DNA of 64,000 bases, from positions 274,948,166-275,012,165 of the forward strand of contig NC_073745.1 in the NCBI RefSeq assembly GCF_029784135.1, in the 5' to 3' direction. The translations under genes and the position numbers were made by a program. The notes under the pieces are model-generated. The model was given only the letters and a program-made list of their open reading frames with translations, made no database searches and had not been told where the DNA came from. The DNA comes from Toxorhynchites rutilus septentrionalis. Lineage: Eukaryota > Arthropoda > Insecta > Diptera > Culicidae. Position 1 is the first letter of the stretch. Each line of letters opens with the position of its first letter. Of this stretch, positions 1 to 9,639 are shown piece after piece.

Positions 1-273
1 AGTATTCAAATTGCTGCCATAGCAATTGTACTGATATCGGGCTGTAAATTAAAAATGCTCCAAATCAACAATATTAGAATGCAATATTTCGCCGACTATT
101 TTGAACTTTGAGAATCAACTTCACAGTTCCTTCACCTAAAACTTGTAAACAAACCAATCTGTCAAAGATAGATTCGGACGAATCGTGTAGCGGTGTATCG
201 AATGTCATCGAGTGTCGAATCAACGAATGACAAAAATCCTTTGACTGGTGTCACTCGCGTTGGAAGGTAATCC
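1..273 (-). repeat. Truncated MITE copy, inverted relative to 47364-47935
   Basis: Most of this stretch is the imperfect reverse complement of about 47390-47660: shared blocks include the cgaatcgtgtagcgg motif, the caaaaatcctttgac block and the gatatcgggctgtaaatta block. The copy runs off the left edge of the window. No coding sequence is visible in it. Confidence 0.65.
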
Positions 274-301
274 ACAACGAACGGATTACCTTCCAACGCG
301 A
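255..301. repeat. Perfect 19-bp inverted repeat with 9-nt loop
   Basis: Arms at 255-273 and 283-301 are exact reverse complements around the 9-nt spacer 274-282. It sits at the break between the MITE copy on the left and a second, differently oriented stretch carrying related cgacactcga motifs, so it probably marks the centre of a foldback arrangement. Confidence 0.9.
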
Positions 302-424
302 ATATTCGACACTCGACATTGGAGGTTCGTAGCTCGTCAGTCGACTACACGATGCGTCGAATCATCGAGCGTCCAGCATTCGAGGGTGATCGTAGCATCG
401 TGTAGCGCTGGCTTTAAGATAGCA

Positions 425-715
425 TGCTCGACACACTTGGTTTTCAATAAATCGATTATTAAATTCACTGTGTAGCTTATGGCACCGTCCTGTTGAAACC
501 ACATATTGTCCAAGTCCAATTTGGTCAAAAATGTTCGGTTATTATTGAGTAATAACCGCCCCCGGACCATAAACTGCACCAAACCTTTTTTTTCGGAATG
601 CAATGGTGACTCATGGAGTACGTGTGGATTGTTGCCTGACCAATAACGCATATTTTGCTTATTGACGGAGCCATTGGCTATTTTAATGATCTCGATTCGT
701 TGTTGGATCGTATAC
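425..715 (-). pseudogene. mariner/Tc1-type transposase fragment
   Basis: The minus-strand reading frame contains WSGNNPHV, then (after internal loss of sequence) DLDNMWFQQDGA and DLLKTK. These are the segments around the first and second catalytic Asp of a mariner-related transposase. The second Asp is present in QQDGA, but the stretch that normally lies between the two motifs is missing, and there is neither an N-terminal DNA-binding domain nor a third acidic residue. It is a dead relic. A mariner-family assignment is more likely than Tc1 because of the WFQQDGA wording. Confidence 0.65.
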
Positions 716-740
716 CTAAATGATTGCGGGTAGTTCAGTT

Positions 741-1000
741 CAAGGCGCCTAGAAGTATATCCTAAGGTGAGGCCGTTTCGTCACTAAGTTGGTTAGCGGT
801 GCGGTATATGAAAACAATACGGAAGAAAGCAGAAAGGGAATTATTTGCTTAAAGCGTGAAAGAGACAGACTGTTCACGAGCGAGCTTCGGCACAAGCGTA
901 TTATGTTTTGTTTACAAACAAAACACAGTAGACTTCCAATATGGCTGAAGAGTGGTTTTAACAAGTTGGCCCACCTTAGGATGTACTTCTAGGCGCCTTG
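741..1000 (+). mobile_element. 260-bp MITE with about 33-bp terminal inverted repeats
   Basis: The left end (741-774) and the right end (about 968-1000) are reverse complements with a few mismatches. Both ends start with CAAGGCGCCTAGAAGTA, and the tract cctaaggtg lies just inside. No coding capacity. A related copy lies at about 3904-6887. I found no clear target-site duplication. The family is not identified. Confidence 0.75.
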
Positions 1001-1160
1001 TCATCAGCCATCTTGGAAGTCTACTGTGTTTTGTTTGTAAACAAAAAACTATACGTTAGTGCCGAAGCTCGCTCGTGATCAGTCTGTGTCTTTCACGCTA
1101 CAAGCAAATATTTCCCCTTCTGCTTTTTGCCGTACTGTTTTCATCAGCCGGGTGCTATTA
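1001..1160 (-). repeat. Inverted partial copy of the same MITE family
   Basis: From the right end of the 260-bp MITE the sequence turns around: 1003-1160 is the reverse complement of the MITE interior (gtctactgtgttttgtttgtaaacaaa, then the ctcgctcgtgatcagtctgt tract). The two copies together form a long imperfect palindrome. Confidence 0.6.
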
Positions 1161-2148
1161 TTGATGCTAGAATCGTTAGCAAAATCTCAAGCAGAACTGT
1201 CAGTGGGTTACCCAATTCATATGAAAACAAAGGGAAAATGTCAGTGGGATACTCGATATGTTGGCTCCTGTAAGTTCAATAGGGGTTCTCTCAATGTCCT
1301 GGAAAAAAGGTAATGAAGATGGTCGAGTTTCGAGCGCTGCTGTAACTATTTCGTAAATAGTGACGTCAGTCGTCACTATTTATGTGAAATGAAATGTTAT
1401 TTTCAGGAAGTAATTTATCAATTAAAAAAGTACATTTTTGTAGAGATCCCGCTGAATATGAGGCTAATGTGATAGTGTGGAGTGAATATTTGTGAAATCA
1501 CGTCGAAAAAGATGGATGTTCGGATAACTAAATATTTCGCAGCAGCACTTTTGGAGTGGCTCAAAACTGAAATTATATTCATTCATCAATAATTTGTTTA
1601 CAATCTACAATCTTTAGCACTTACTAAAAATAGTCTCCTCTTTCCTTACGACGTTTAGCCTTCCTAAACACTTTCTACTGCTTACTTCTCTCCCGCTTAT
1701 TTTTCCTATTATTTAATGCACTTATTAATAACTTCATTTCTTTTCTCTTTTCTTTCCAGATACTTACAATCAATCACCGTATCAGTCCACGTAATGTTAC
1801 GGTAGGACGTTGGATGGTCAACCGTATCCAAAAATTAATTGCAACGGTCGGCTATATTCGTGCCGTTTCTTCAGCACCAGTGTGCTACGAAAGGTGCGGG
1901 GGTAGCTAGGCCCACCGAAAGATTTACTAATCTCACCTAACACTGCTCCGAAATCAATTAACGCACAATAAAGCTCCCTTTTGTATACACTTGCCAAAAC
2001 TTTTGTTTGTTATTATTTCTTTGCTTCTTCTTCTTCTTCTTCTCCTCTTTTTCCCCTAACAGCTTCCGCTTTTGAGCCGCCTTCACAGATATCAGAACTG
2101 TCATCTATCCCTCACTCGAAATCGGTACTCGCCGATTACACCGACTGG
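1161..2148. other. No gene seen; possible LTR or tail of the Pao/BEL relic
   Basis: This interval is AT-rich and contains a TTC-repeat run near 2026-2045. Because it lies directly downstream (on -) of the Pao/BEL coding end, part of it may be the element's 3' untranslated tract or LTR, but I could not find a second LTR to prove it. Confidence 0.4.
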
Positions 2149-3440
2149 CTACAGTCGATACCCGGTGGCGTGAACAGTCCCTTGCCCGTAACATCCGGTA
2201 GAGCCTCCAGCACTTCCGGATTTACCATCCTGTATCTCCATCACCGCCAGATTCGCCACACCTCATCGATACACATTGCCATCCGCCGTCCTTACATCCG
2301 CTTGCCGGATCCTTCCATCTGCTCCCTTGACGACTTCTTGTACGCGTTCTCGTCTCCACTGCTTCCGGTTCTTTCCTTCCATAATGAACACCAGATCTCC
2401 GACCTCCAGAGGCTTCCTATCCTCGAACCATTTCGGGCGATGATTGAGAGTGGGCAAGTACTCCTGCGACCACCGTTCCCAAAACTTGCTGGCCAGGCAC
2501 CGCGACCGGTGATACATATTGCGCAGGGTTTCATAGTACTGATCTGGGTTGTCCAAAACTGCATCTTCCTTGGTCACCGTTCCTCTTATGAAGTTCGGTG
2601 ATATAGCTTCTTCATTAGCAGACTTCTGTGGAATGTAAGTTAATGGTCGGGTATTAATCATATCCTCAGCTTCTGCCAAAGCCGTGATGAGAATCTCGTC
2701 GGTCAGCTTCCGCCCGTCGTCCAGGACCCGCAGAGCCTCTTTGACCGACCGTACCATTCGCTCCCAGACACCGCCCATGTGTGGTGTACTGGGAGGGTTG
2801 AAATGCCACGCTGTGGTGGACGAAGTGACTCTTTCCGCACACTCTTTATGTATCTTCTCAATTTCCTTCTTCATTACGGTGTTCGCTCCGTGGAAACACG
2901 TGGCGTTGTCGGAAAAGATGTGGTCGGGAATGCCTCGCTTGCTCGAGAACCGTTTGATGGCCATCAGGCAGGACTCCGTGCTCAGACTGTAAACCACGTC
3001 CAAATGCACGGCCCTCACAGCCATACATGTGAAGACCACCACCCATCTTTTCTCCGTTCTGCGACCTATGATTACCTCAACTGGTCCTAGATAGTCGACT
3101 CCTACCGCACTGAAAGGCCGTAGGTGAAGAGTGGTACGATGTACGGGTAACGGTCCCATCATGGGAGCAGCCGGAACACATCGATTTACCTTGCACCACA
3201 CGCAAGTCTCGGTTGCTCGTCGAATTGCTGTACGTGCGTTCTGGATCCAAAACTTCTGACAAAGTTCGTTGAACACGGTCTCCCTGTAAGCATGCCCGAA
3301 CTTCTCATGGTAATGCAGGATCAGTTTTTTGGTTATCTCGTGTCTCCCCGATAGGATGATCGGGAATTTCTTGTCGAACGGGATCGTTTCAGTGGTCTCC
3401 ATTCTTCCTCGTACTTGCAGCACAATGGATATAAGTGATA
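2149..3440 (-). pseudogene. Pao/BEL LTR-retrotransposon 3' remnant (integrase)
   Basis: The open frame from about 3440 down to 2263 is the C-terminal part of a Pao/BEL polyprotein. In order: an H2C2 zinc-binding module (HYHEKFGH followed by CVWC), an integrase core with its acidic residues in VGVDYLGP, FSDNATCF and GGVWERMV, and the basic C-terminal domain usual in this clade (GDLVFI onward). A TGA at 2263-2265 interrupts the frame. The same frame continues after it with a family-typical glycine-rich tail to the stop at 2149-2151. Gag, protease and reverse transcriptase are absent: similarity stops near 3440. This is a 5'-truncated, inactivated copy. It sits outside the HP1 and ABCB7 genes and probably has no bearing on them. 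Confidence 0.9.
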
Positions 3441-3903
3441 TTTCCATGTGGCATTTTCACTCCTCCACGTTCATAGAAGCAAACAAAGTTTCATTATTTT
3501 ACCGTTATGAAGTTGATGTTTCGAAGGCTCTCAGTGTCGGTGTGTATGTTGTGAGATAATAATCGCCAGTTAACCAAAATTTCACCGAAACTGTTACTGC
3601 TTTCGAGAAATAAGCATACGACTGCTCTTTGGACATTTTTACCACATGAATAATCGAAATAAGCCACGATATAATTGTCATCTTTTAAAAAACAACCAGT
3701 TGAATGATTTCATGAGAATTTTGTCTCAAATTATCATGCAACCGTGAGTACTTTCAACATTGTTTTGTTTCTTTCATATACATTCCATATTGAATGCAAA
3801 TAATTACGACACGATATTTGGCTTGCCAATACAGATACACTTCGCCTACTGCTCCACCTCTATATGTACCTCATTGGGGTTCTCTAAAGACGTCACCAGG
3901 TGG
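3441..3903. other. No gene seen; AT-rich spacer
   Basis: Short frames only, none resembling a known family. The Pao/BEL similarity ends at its left side and MITE sequence begins at its right side. Confidence 0.5.
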
Positions 3904-4181
3904 TTTTCATATACCGCTCCCCTACCCAACTTAGTGACGAAATGGCCTCACCTTAGGATATACCAAGACGGGTCTATGGTACTAGGTGAGGCCGTTTCGT
4001 CACTAAGTTGGTTAGGGGAGCGGTATATGAAAGCAGTACGGAAGAAAGCAGAAGGGGAATTATTTTCTTGTAGCGTGAAAGAGACAGACTGATCACGAGC
4101 GAGCTTCGCCACTAGCGTATTGTGTATTGTTTACAAACAAAACACAGTAGACTTCCAATATGGCTGAAGAGTGGTTTTAAC

Positions 4182-6818
4182 CTAGGTAGTGCGGACTGAA
4201 TCAAAACGGCTGTCAAAAAAGATCCAATTGAAATGTCAAAAGAGATCCAACGATCAGGAGTGTTATTTTTCTTATGATAATCAACACTATAAAAGAGGTA
4301 TTGTTGTCAAGGGCAAAAATAAGTAAAATTATAAAATGAACGAACTACATTTTTCCGTCAATTGTTTAATTAACCATTGCATCTCTAAAAGACCATCTCA
4401 GCCTTTCACTGAGCAACGCATTTTTAATGTCCCCTCTCTTTGTCATAACGTTTTTCCGAACGTAATAAAAACAAACAAAGTCAGAGTCACGTAAATGTTT
4501 ACTCCTGCGATTTGGAAATATTCGATAAAAAGTGGAAGGAAGAGCTGCCAGATGATTTTTAAAAAAAGTCTGTAAAAACATGTGAATGTCTGTTAAAAAT
4601 GTGGAAAAGTCTGTAAAAGTGTGCAGATCTATAGAAATGTTTTTTAACGTTAATTTTCACTTATTCATTAATACTTTGTACATCACGATGCACGTAAGAT
4701 TGTATTCTGTATATATATACAGCCATTCCATGTGGTAATTTTGTTCTTTATCGCAAAACATTAAACTCGTATTTTTTAAATTTGTCATTAGGGTGCCCAT
4801 TTCCATTTTAGGGTGATCCCAAAAATCATTTTTTCCACTTTTTCCCAAAATGACTTTTTTCAAAAATTTATAACTTTCGAACCACTCAACCGATTTAGAT
4901 GATCGACATATCAAATTTAAGCCAATGAGCTTTAATTGAGAAATATTTAACTTGAATATAATATGGATCCTATTTTTAATATGGATTGAAAGCTGAGAAC
5001 TTTTGCATAAAATATCTCGATATCAGAGATGCTATTTTTTTCGTTTTTGAAATATGATTTTGCAAAACTAATCGATGGTTCGAAAAACAATTTTTCCCCA
5101 TTTTTCCCACTACAAAAAGTCATAACTTTCGAACTATTGGACCGATTCATATCATCGACATATCAAATTGAAGCTTACGAGATATATATTTTTTTTAAAT
5201 ATAACGTTTGCGAAAAAATTGAATTTTGTTTTTGTAATTATGGATTGAGTTAGTTTTTCATAGTTTTCTCGGTTAAAGATAGGAGCGCTATATATTTTTT
5301 TATTTTTTATGGAAAGCTGAGGAGTATTTACTTAACATATCTCGATATCAGAGATGTTATAATTATCGTTTTTAAGTTAGAATTTTGTAAATTTAACATG
5401 TTTTAAGTCTTCGATCAATATTCATATGTGACTAAACTAGACCTATGCTACTAGAATCCAATCTTCCCGCAAGTGTGAGTTTTGCTTATTGGCTTCAATT
5501 TAATATATCGATCATCTAAATCGGTTCAGTAGTTCAAATGTTATGATTTTTTGCAGAAAGTTATTTTTGGACAAATGGGGAAAAATGATTTTTTTTTTAA
5601 ATCATATCTAAAAAACGAAAAAATAGCAACCCTGATATCGAGATATGTTGTGTAAAAAATCCTCAGCTTTCAAGAAAAAATATAAAAATATATAGCGCCC
5701 TCTAGTCCAAAGTCATAAAAAAAATAAAAAACGACTACAATCAATAATTACTAAAATATAATTATGTTTTTCGCAAGTTAAATATTTTTTTATAAAAGGC
5801 TAGGTCAATTTTATATGTCGAACATCTAAATCGATTCAGTGATTCAAAAGTTATTAATTTTCATTTGTCATTTTTGGGAAAAAGTGGAAAAAAATGATTT
5901 TTCGGACCACTTAATAACTTATGTGCTGTAAGTGTGTTTAAATGTTTCAACGATCTACACATACATACATACACATACATACACAAACATACGCGTTGTT
6001 AATTTTTATAAAACACAGTATTTCTCCGTTGATATATTGGACATCCACCAAGGCTTGCGGTCTTGTCGTTTTTATTTATAAAAAAATGCAGTGTATATTT
6101 TCCATCCGCCATGCAAGGCTATACAAGTTTTAGACCACCACACGGCCATGAACCATGTCTGTCGTAACAATATCGAACAGTAACCCATATTTCGTCATAA
6201 GCAGACCCGAAAGCAAATGTAAGTTGTTGAAAATAGAATGAAAATTTTTATTCGATGTTGTTTAAATACATAGGTTGCATAGTCCTGACCCTAACTTAAC
6301 TATTTTTCAATAAATCTTCTTGCATTTCAGCAAAACAATCTTGTCTAGAACAGAAAATAATTATCAGAGACAATTTTCGTTCAAGATTTTTCCTTACCTG
6401 CAGAGAATGCAATTGTTCATTAATTGTGAATAACCGTATCCTCTTTTTCGTCTGCAATGATGTCAAGGCAAAAGTACTTATGTGTATGAGTTCCAAACAT
6501 CATACACACCAGATGGGCCAACAAGAAGGACTGCCGGGCCGCAGGTTGAGTATCGCTGGTCTAACGTCATGTGTATTGATATATACTAAATATAATACCT
6601 TTTCTGTATTAAAACTATGGAAAAATGTCATATGGCGAGTCAAATATTTTTGATGTGATGAATAGATGTGATGAATGTTTTACAGATATGTCTGTAAATT
6701 TACAAACATATTTGTAAATCTGGCATCTCTGGTGGTCTGAGAATTTATTGCAAGAAATCGCTTGAAAACATGCATGAATTTGCTTGAGAATGAAGTGGAT
6801 TGAGTCCGCACCACTTAG
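4182..6818. mobile_element. 2.64-kb non-autonomous hAT-like element
   Basis: The first and last 21 bases are inverted repeats with three mismatches, sharing GTGCGGACT and AATC. The flanking bases GTTTTAAC occur at 4174-4181 and 6819-6826: an 8-bp duplication that fits the hAT consensus nTnnnnAn. Removing the element and one duplicate restores an uninterrupted MITE. No transposase frame is present, so it must have been mobilised in trans. Superfamily is inferred from duplication length and form; a P-type element is an alternative. Confidence 0.75.
4790..5910. repeat. Imperfect foldback inside the hAT-like element
   Basis: About 4795-4935 is the imperfect reverse complement of about 5790-5910 (tracts such as gatgatcgacatatcaa against atatgtcgaacatc). 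Between them, related blocks (gatatcagagatg, tatagcgc) recur in both orientations. It is AT-rich and contains no plausible gene. Confidence 0.6.
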
Positions 6819-7054
6819 GTTTTAACAAGTTGGCCCACCTTAGGATATACTTCTAGGCGCCTTGGGATATACTTCTAGGCACCTTGGTTCAGTTCACAGT
6901 TATTTTTGCGGAGGCGACAAAAACAGCAGGGAAAAAAGGCTAAACTTTGTGTCCAAAATAATTGTCCCCCTTTTGAAGCTTAACCAAAAAGTGGATAATA
7001 ATTAACAGGATATTAACAGATTCAATTTTGTGAAGTCCGGGTGAAAATTTCACA

Positions 7055-7684
7055 ATGCCAAAAGGAGATGCGAAGGAGTATGAGGTGGAACAAATTCTGG
7101 ATAGAAGAATTCGCCGTGGAAAGGTTCAATTCCTTATCAAGTGGAAAGGATGCAATCACTCCGAAAACACCTGGGAGCCAGAGGAGCATCTGAATTGCCT
7201 GAATTTGCTGGAACGCTTCCGCAATGAATGTGCTGAAAAAAGTGCAAAAACACGCGGCCAAAAACGTAAATCGACTTTTCAAGCTAATACAGATCGAGAG
7301 AAGTCGAATAGCGCTGAGAAAACAAAATACACTAATAATAATAGAAGTAAATCGAAAAGAACACCGATTGTTTTGGAAAGTAAAATCGTTAAGAGCGAAA
7401 TACTGCAGCAACAATACGAAAACCGTTCTCATGGATTCCAGAAGGGCTACATTGCGGAAACCATTATGGGTATCACAGAGGAAGACGGGGAAAGGCTGTT
7501 CCTAATTAAATGGAAGGACAGAGATGAACTTGAAATGGTAACGGCGAAAGTCACACGTGAACACGTTCCGGAGCTGGTCATTGATTTCTACGAGGACAGA
7601 ATCATTTGGAATGAAACACGCAATTGTAATATGCAATTGGATATACAATTTGAACTAAATGTTAATAAAAAGAGTAGCCATTGA
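7055..7684 (+). CDS. HP1-family chromobox protein (HP1 paralog)
   Basis: A 209-residue chromatin reader, expected in the nucleus. A chromodomain occupies about residues 8-58, a lysine- and serine-rich hinge about 59-125, and a chromoshadow domain about 127-186. The layout and length match heterochromatin protein 1 proteins. In the chromodomain, Tyr9 and Trp30 align with two of the three aromatic-cage residues that hold methylated H3K9, but the third position (Tyr48 in fly HP1a, Phe or Tyr elsewhere) is Cys33, in KWKGC. The chromoshadow keeps the dimer-face Ile176 and the Trp185 used for PxVxL partners. The ATG at 7055 has a good context (cacaATGcc), and an upstream purine-rich leader looks like a 5' UTR. 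The gene has a single exon. Which HP1 subfamily it belongs to (a/b/c or a lineage-specific duplicate) cannot be told without a tree. Confidence 0.9.
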   Translation: MPKGDAKEYEVEQILDRRIRRGKVQFLIKWKGCNHSENTWEPEEHLNCLNLLERFRNECAEKSAKTRGQKRKSTFQANTDREKSNSAEKTKYTNNNRSKSKRTPIVLESKIVKSEILQQQYENRSHGFQKGYIAETIMGITEEDGERLFLIKWKDRDELEMVTAKVTREHVPELVIDFYEDRIIWNETRNCNMQLDIQFELNVNKKSSH

Positions 7685-7778
7685 TGAGTTGATGTTTATG
7701 TTTTTGGTGGTATTACAAGTGCCTACTTCGTGTTTTCTCTGGGATGTTTGGAAAAAAACCACGTTTTACGTAAAATAA

Positions 7779-7784
7779 TTTATT
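7779..7784 (-). terminator. Polyadenylation signal AATAAA for the ABCB7-type gene
   Basis: TTTATT on the plus strand reads AATAAA on the minus strand, 153 bp beyond the ABCB7 stop at 7937. Together with the + strand signal at 7836-7841 it predicts tail-to-tail overlapping 3' UTRs. Confidence 0.55.
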
Positions 7785-7835
7785 CTTTCTATAAATGTAC
7801 ATAATGAAGTGGAAACGGTTGCATACGTTCTACGG

Positions 7836-7841
7836 AATAAA
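7836..7841 (+). terminator. Polyadenylation signal AATAAA for the HP1 gene
   Basis: AATAAA lies 152 bp after the HP1 stop codon and is the first clear signal on this strand. Its position implies that the HP1 transcript runs past the predicted 3' end of the converging ABCB7 transcript. Confidence 0.6.
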
Positions 7842-7936
7842 ACAAAAATATTTACAACCAATGTTGACTAAAGGGGATTGAAACACAAGTTTTACAAGTG
7901 TGTCCGTCTTGGGGTTTTTACGGAAAGTTGTTTTTG

Positions 7937-9373
7937 TCATTGAACTCTCTCATTCGGATCCATTTTGCTTTTTGAATTGTTGTTTCCAATACTGTACATT
8001 CTATTTTGGGCATCCCAAAGCTTAGTATACAAACCTCCGCTTCTAAGCAGTTGTTCATGGGTACCACGCTGACCGATGCACCCATTCTCAAGCACTAGAA
8101 TTTCATCCGCGTCCATCACTGTGGACAAACGATGGGCGATGCAAATACTTGTTCTATGCTCAGTTGCCCGGCTCAATGCTTCCAAAATAGTTTGTTCGGT
8201 AATCGAATCCAGACTGCTTGTCGCTTCGTCAAATATTAGGATGGGAGAGTTTTTCAGAATAGCCCGCGCGATAGCGACTCGTTGTTTCTCGCCTCCGGAT
8301 AGCTTCAAGCCACGTTCACCCACTTGTGTGCTGTATTGCTTGGGCCACTTAAGGATTGAATCGTGTAGATCAGCCATTCTAGCAGCTTGTTCGACTTCAC
8401 CCTGGCCCTTCGTCAAATCTCCGTAGTGTATGTTATGCCGAATGGTGTCGTGGAATAACACAGAATCCTGTGGAACAATGGCAATTGCTTTTCGAAGACT
8501 ATCCAACTCTATTTCCCGAATGTTCTGCCCGTTGATCAAAATCTGGCCCGAAGCGGGTTCGAAAAACCGATATAGTAAGCGCACCATTGAAGATTTTCCG
8601 GATCCAGAACCTCCAACGATGGCAAACTTCTTTCCGGCTGGTATCACGAAACTCAGCTTGTCGAATATTTGATTACTGTTGTTGTACTTGAAGCAGACAT
8701 CCCTGAACTCGATCGAAGCGGTCTCCCGGGTAATGTTCAGTGGAAGTGCATTAGCCTTTGTTTGAATTGCACTTTCTACACCCATCAATGTGAACATGGT
8801 TCTCATGTCCAGTAGAGCCTGTCTAACCTCCCGGTACACACTTCCAAGAAAACCCAGAGGAATTGATAGTTGAAATAGTAGCCCATTCACCATAACCAAA
8901 TCTCCTACGGTCATATTTCCCTTCACGATCTCATTCGCGGCCATCACCATAATGGCACTCAAAGCTACACTGAAGATTGCATTCTGACCAAAATTGAGCA
9001 GCGCTAGGCTCGTGCTAGTTTTCAGGCTCGCGGCTTCGTATTTCTTCAACACATCGTCATAGCGCTGCGCTTCATATCGCTCATTATTGAAATATTTAAC
9101 CGTCTCGTAGTTGATCAACGAATCCACCGCCTTATTGCCGGCCTCGTTCTCCGCTTGGTTCATGTAAACACGAAACTTGGTGCGCCACTGTGTCACGCCT
9201 AGGGTATACGCGCTGTACACGCCCACGCAACCCATCGAAATGCCTGCGTAAGCAAGTCCACATTTGACACCCAAAATGCTCGACACAAGAGCTAGTTCGA
9301 ATATTGTGGGAACAACATTGAACACCATCGCAGTTAGCACGAAATTGATGCCACGTGAGCCTCGATCTATGGT
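7937..9373 (-). CDS. ABCB7: ABCB7/Atm1-type mitochondrial ABC transporter, last exon
   Basis: This exon encodes 478 residues: the second half of the membrane domain and the whole nucleotide-binding domain of an Atm1/ABCB7 half-transporter. The family exports a glutathione-linked sulfur compound from the mitochondrial matrix for cytosolic Fe-S protein assembly. Visible motifs in order: the family-typical [19 protein letters not shown], Walker [10 protein letters not shown]-loop [12 protein letters not shown] signature LSGGEKQR, Walker [13 protein letters not shown] and the H-loop IAHRLST. The exon begins after the acceptor cccgtag at 9374-9380 with TIDRGSRG; the preceding exon ends 34.3 kb away at 43646 in phase 0. 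Translation ends at 7937. No defect is seen. Neighbouring exons at 43646-45083 carry the N-terminal part. Confidence 0.95.
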   Translation of the reverse strand, partial: TIDRGSRGINFVLTAMVFNVVPTIFELALVSSILGVKCGLAYAGISMGCVGVYSAYTLGVTQWRTKFRVYMNQAENEAGNKAVDSLINYETVKYFNNERYEAQRYDDVLKKYEAASLKTSTSLALLNFGQNAIFSVALSAIMVMAANEIVKGNMTVGDLVMVNGLLFQLSIPLGFLGSVYREVRQALLDMRTMFTLMGVESAIQTKANALPLNITRETASIEFRDVCFKYNNSNQIFDKLSFVIPAGKKFAIVGGSGSGKSSMVRLLYRFFEPASGQILINGQNIREIELDSLRKAIAIVPQDSVLFHDTIRHNIHYGDLTKGQGEVEQAARMADLHDSILKWPKQYSTQVGERGLKLSGGEKQRVAIARAILKNSPILIFDEATSSLDSITEQTILEALSRATEHRTSICIAHRLSTVMDADEILVLENGCIGQRGTHEQLLRSGGLYTKLWDAQNRMYSIGNNNSKSKMDPNERVQ

Positions 9374-9430
9374 CTACGGGAGAGTATCCGGTTGTAAAGT
9401 GTTCTTTCTGAACAAAACATTGACGGATTT

Positions 9431-9538
9431 CCCTCTCAGAACCTTATGAAACATTCTGGGCGTGGAGACCTAACCTAATTAAGTAGCTTGGCATACCTAG
9501 TTTTCCGAAAATGTATTTACACTAACATATGGAAAAAG
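9431..9538 (+). repeat. Left inverted repeat of the intron-filling element
   Basis: From CCCTCTCAGAACC to the atatggaaaaag tract this is the reverse complement of 43483-43594 with scattered substitutions and small indels. It lies 57 bp inside the intron from the last ABCB7 exon. Confidence 0.8.
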
Positions 9539-9639
9539 TTCTACAAAAAAGGGATCTATGGAAGAGTTTTAGGAAAATAATTGCATTTTCAGAGCAGCGA
9601 CGAAATCGAAGCTATCGACAAAGACCACAAAACACTCAG

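Larger units (their letters stand above)
3904..6887 (+). mobile_element. Second MITE-family copy, with foldback left end, split by a hAT-like insertion
   Basis: The MITE interior seen at 741-1000 recurs at about 3976-4181 and resumes at 6827-6887. At its left, 3904-3967 is the reverse complement of about 3985-4035, so this copy begins with a foldback. The right terminal motif (ggatatacttctaggcgccttg) is present twice in a row at 6843-6887. The gap in the copy is exactly the element at 4182-6818. Confidence 0.65.

Noticed and set aside
5942..6000. Telomere-like or functional tandem repeat at the acatacataca run
   Set aside because: It is a short simple repeat of a few dozen bases inside a hAT-like element, common in mosquito non-coding DNA.
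9340..9373. ABCB7 last exon beginning at the first internal start-like codon (9340)
   Set aside because: The family motif [11 protein letters not shown] is coded just upstream, bounded by a proper acceptor at 9374-9376, and joins in phase with 43646.
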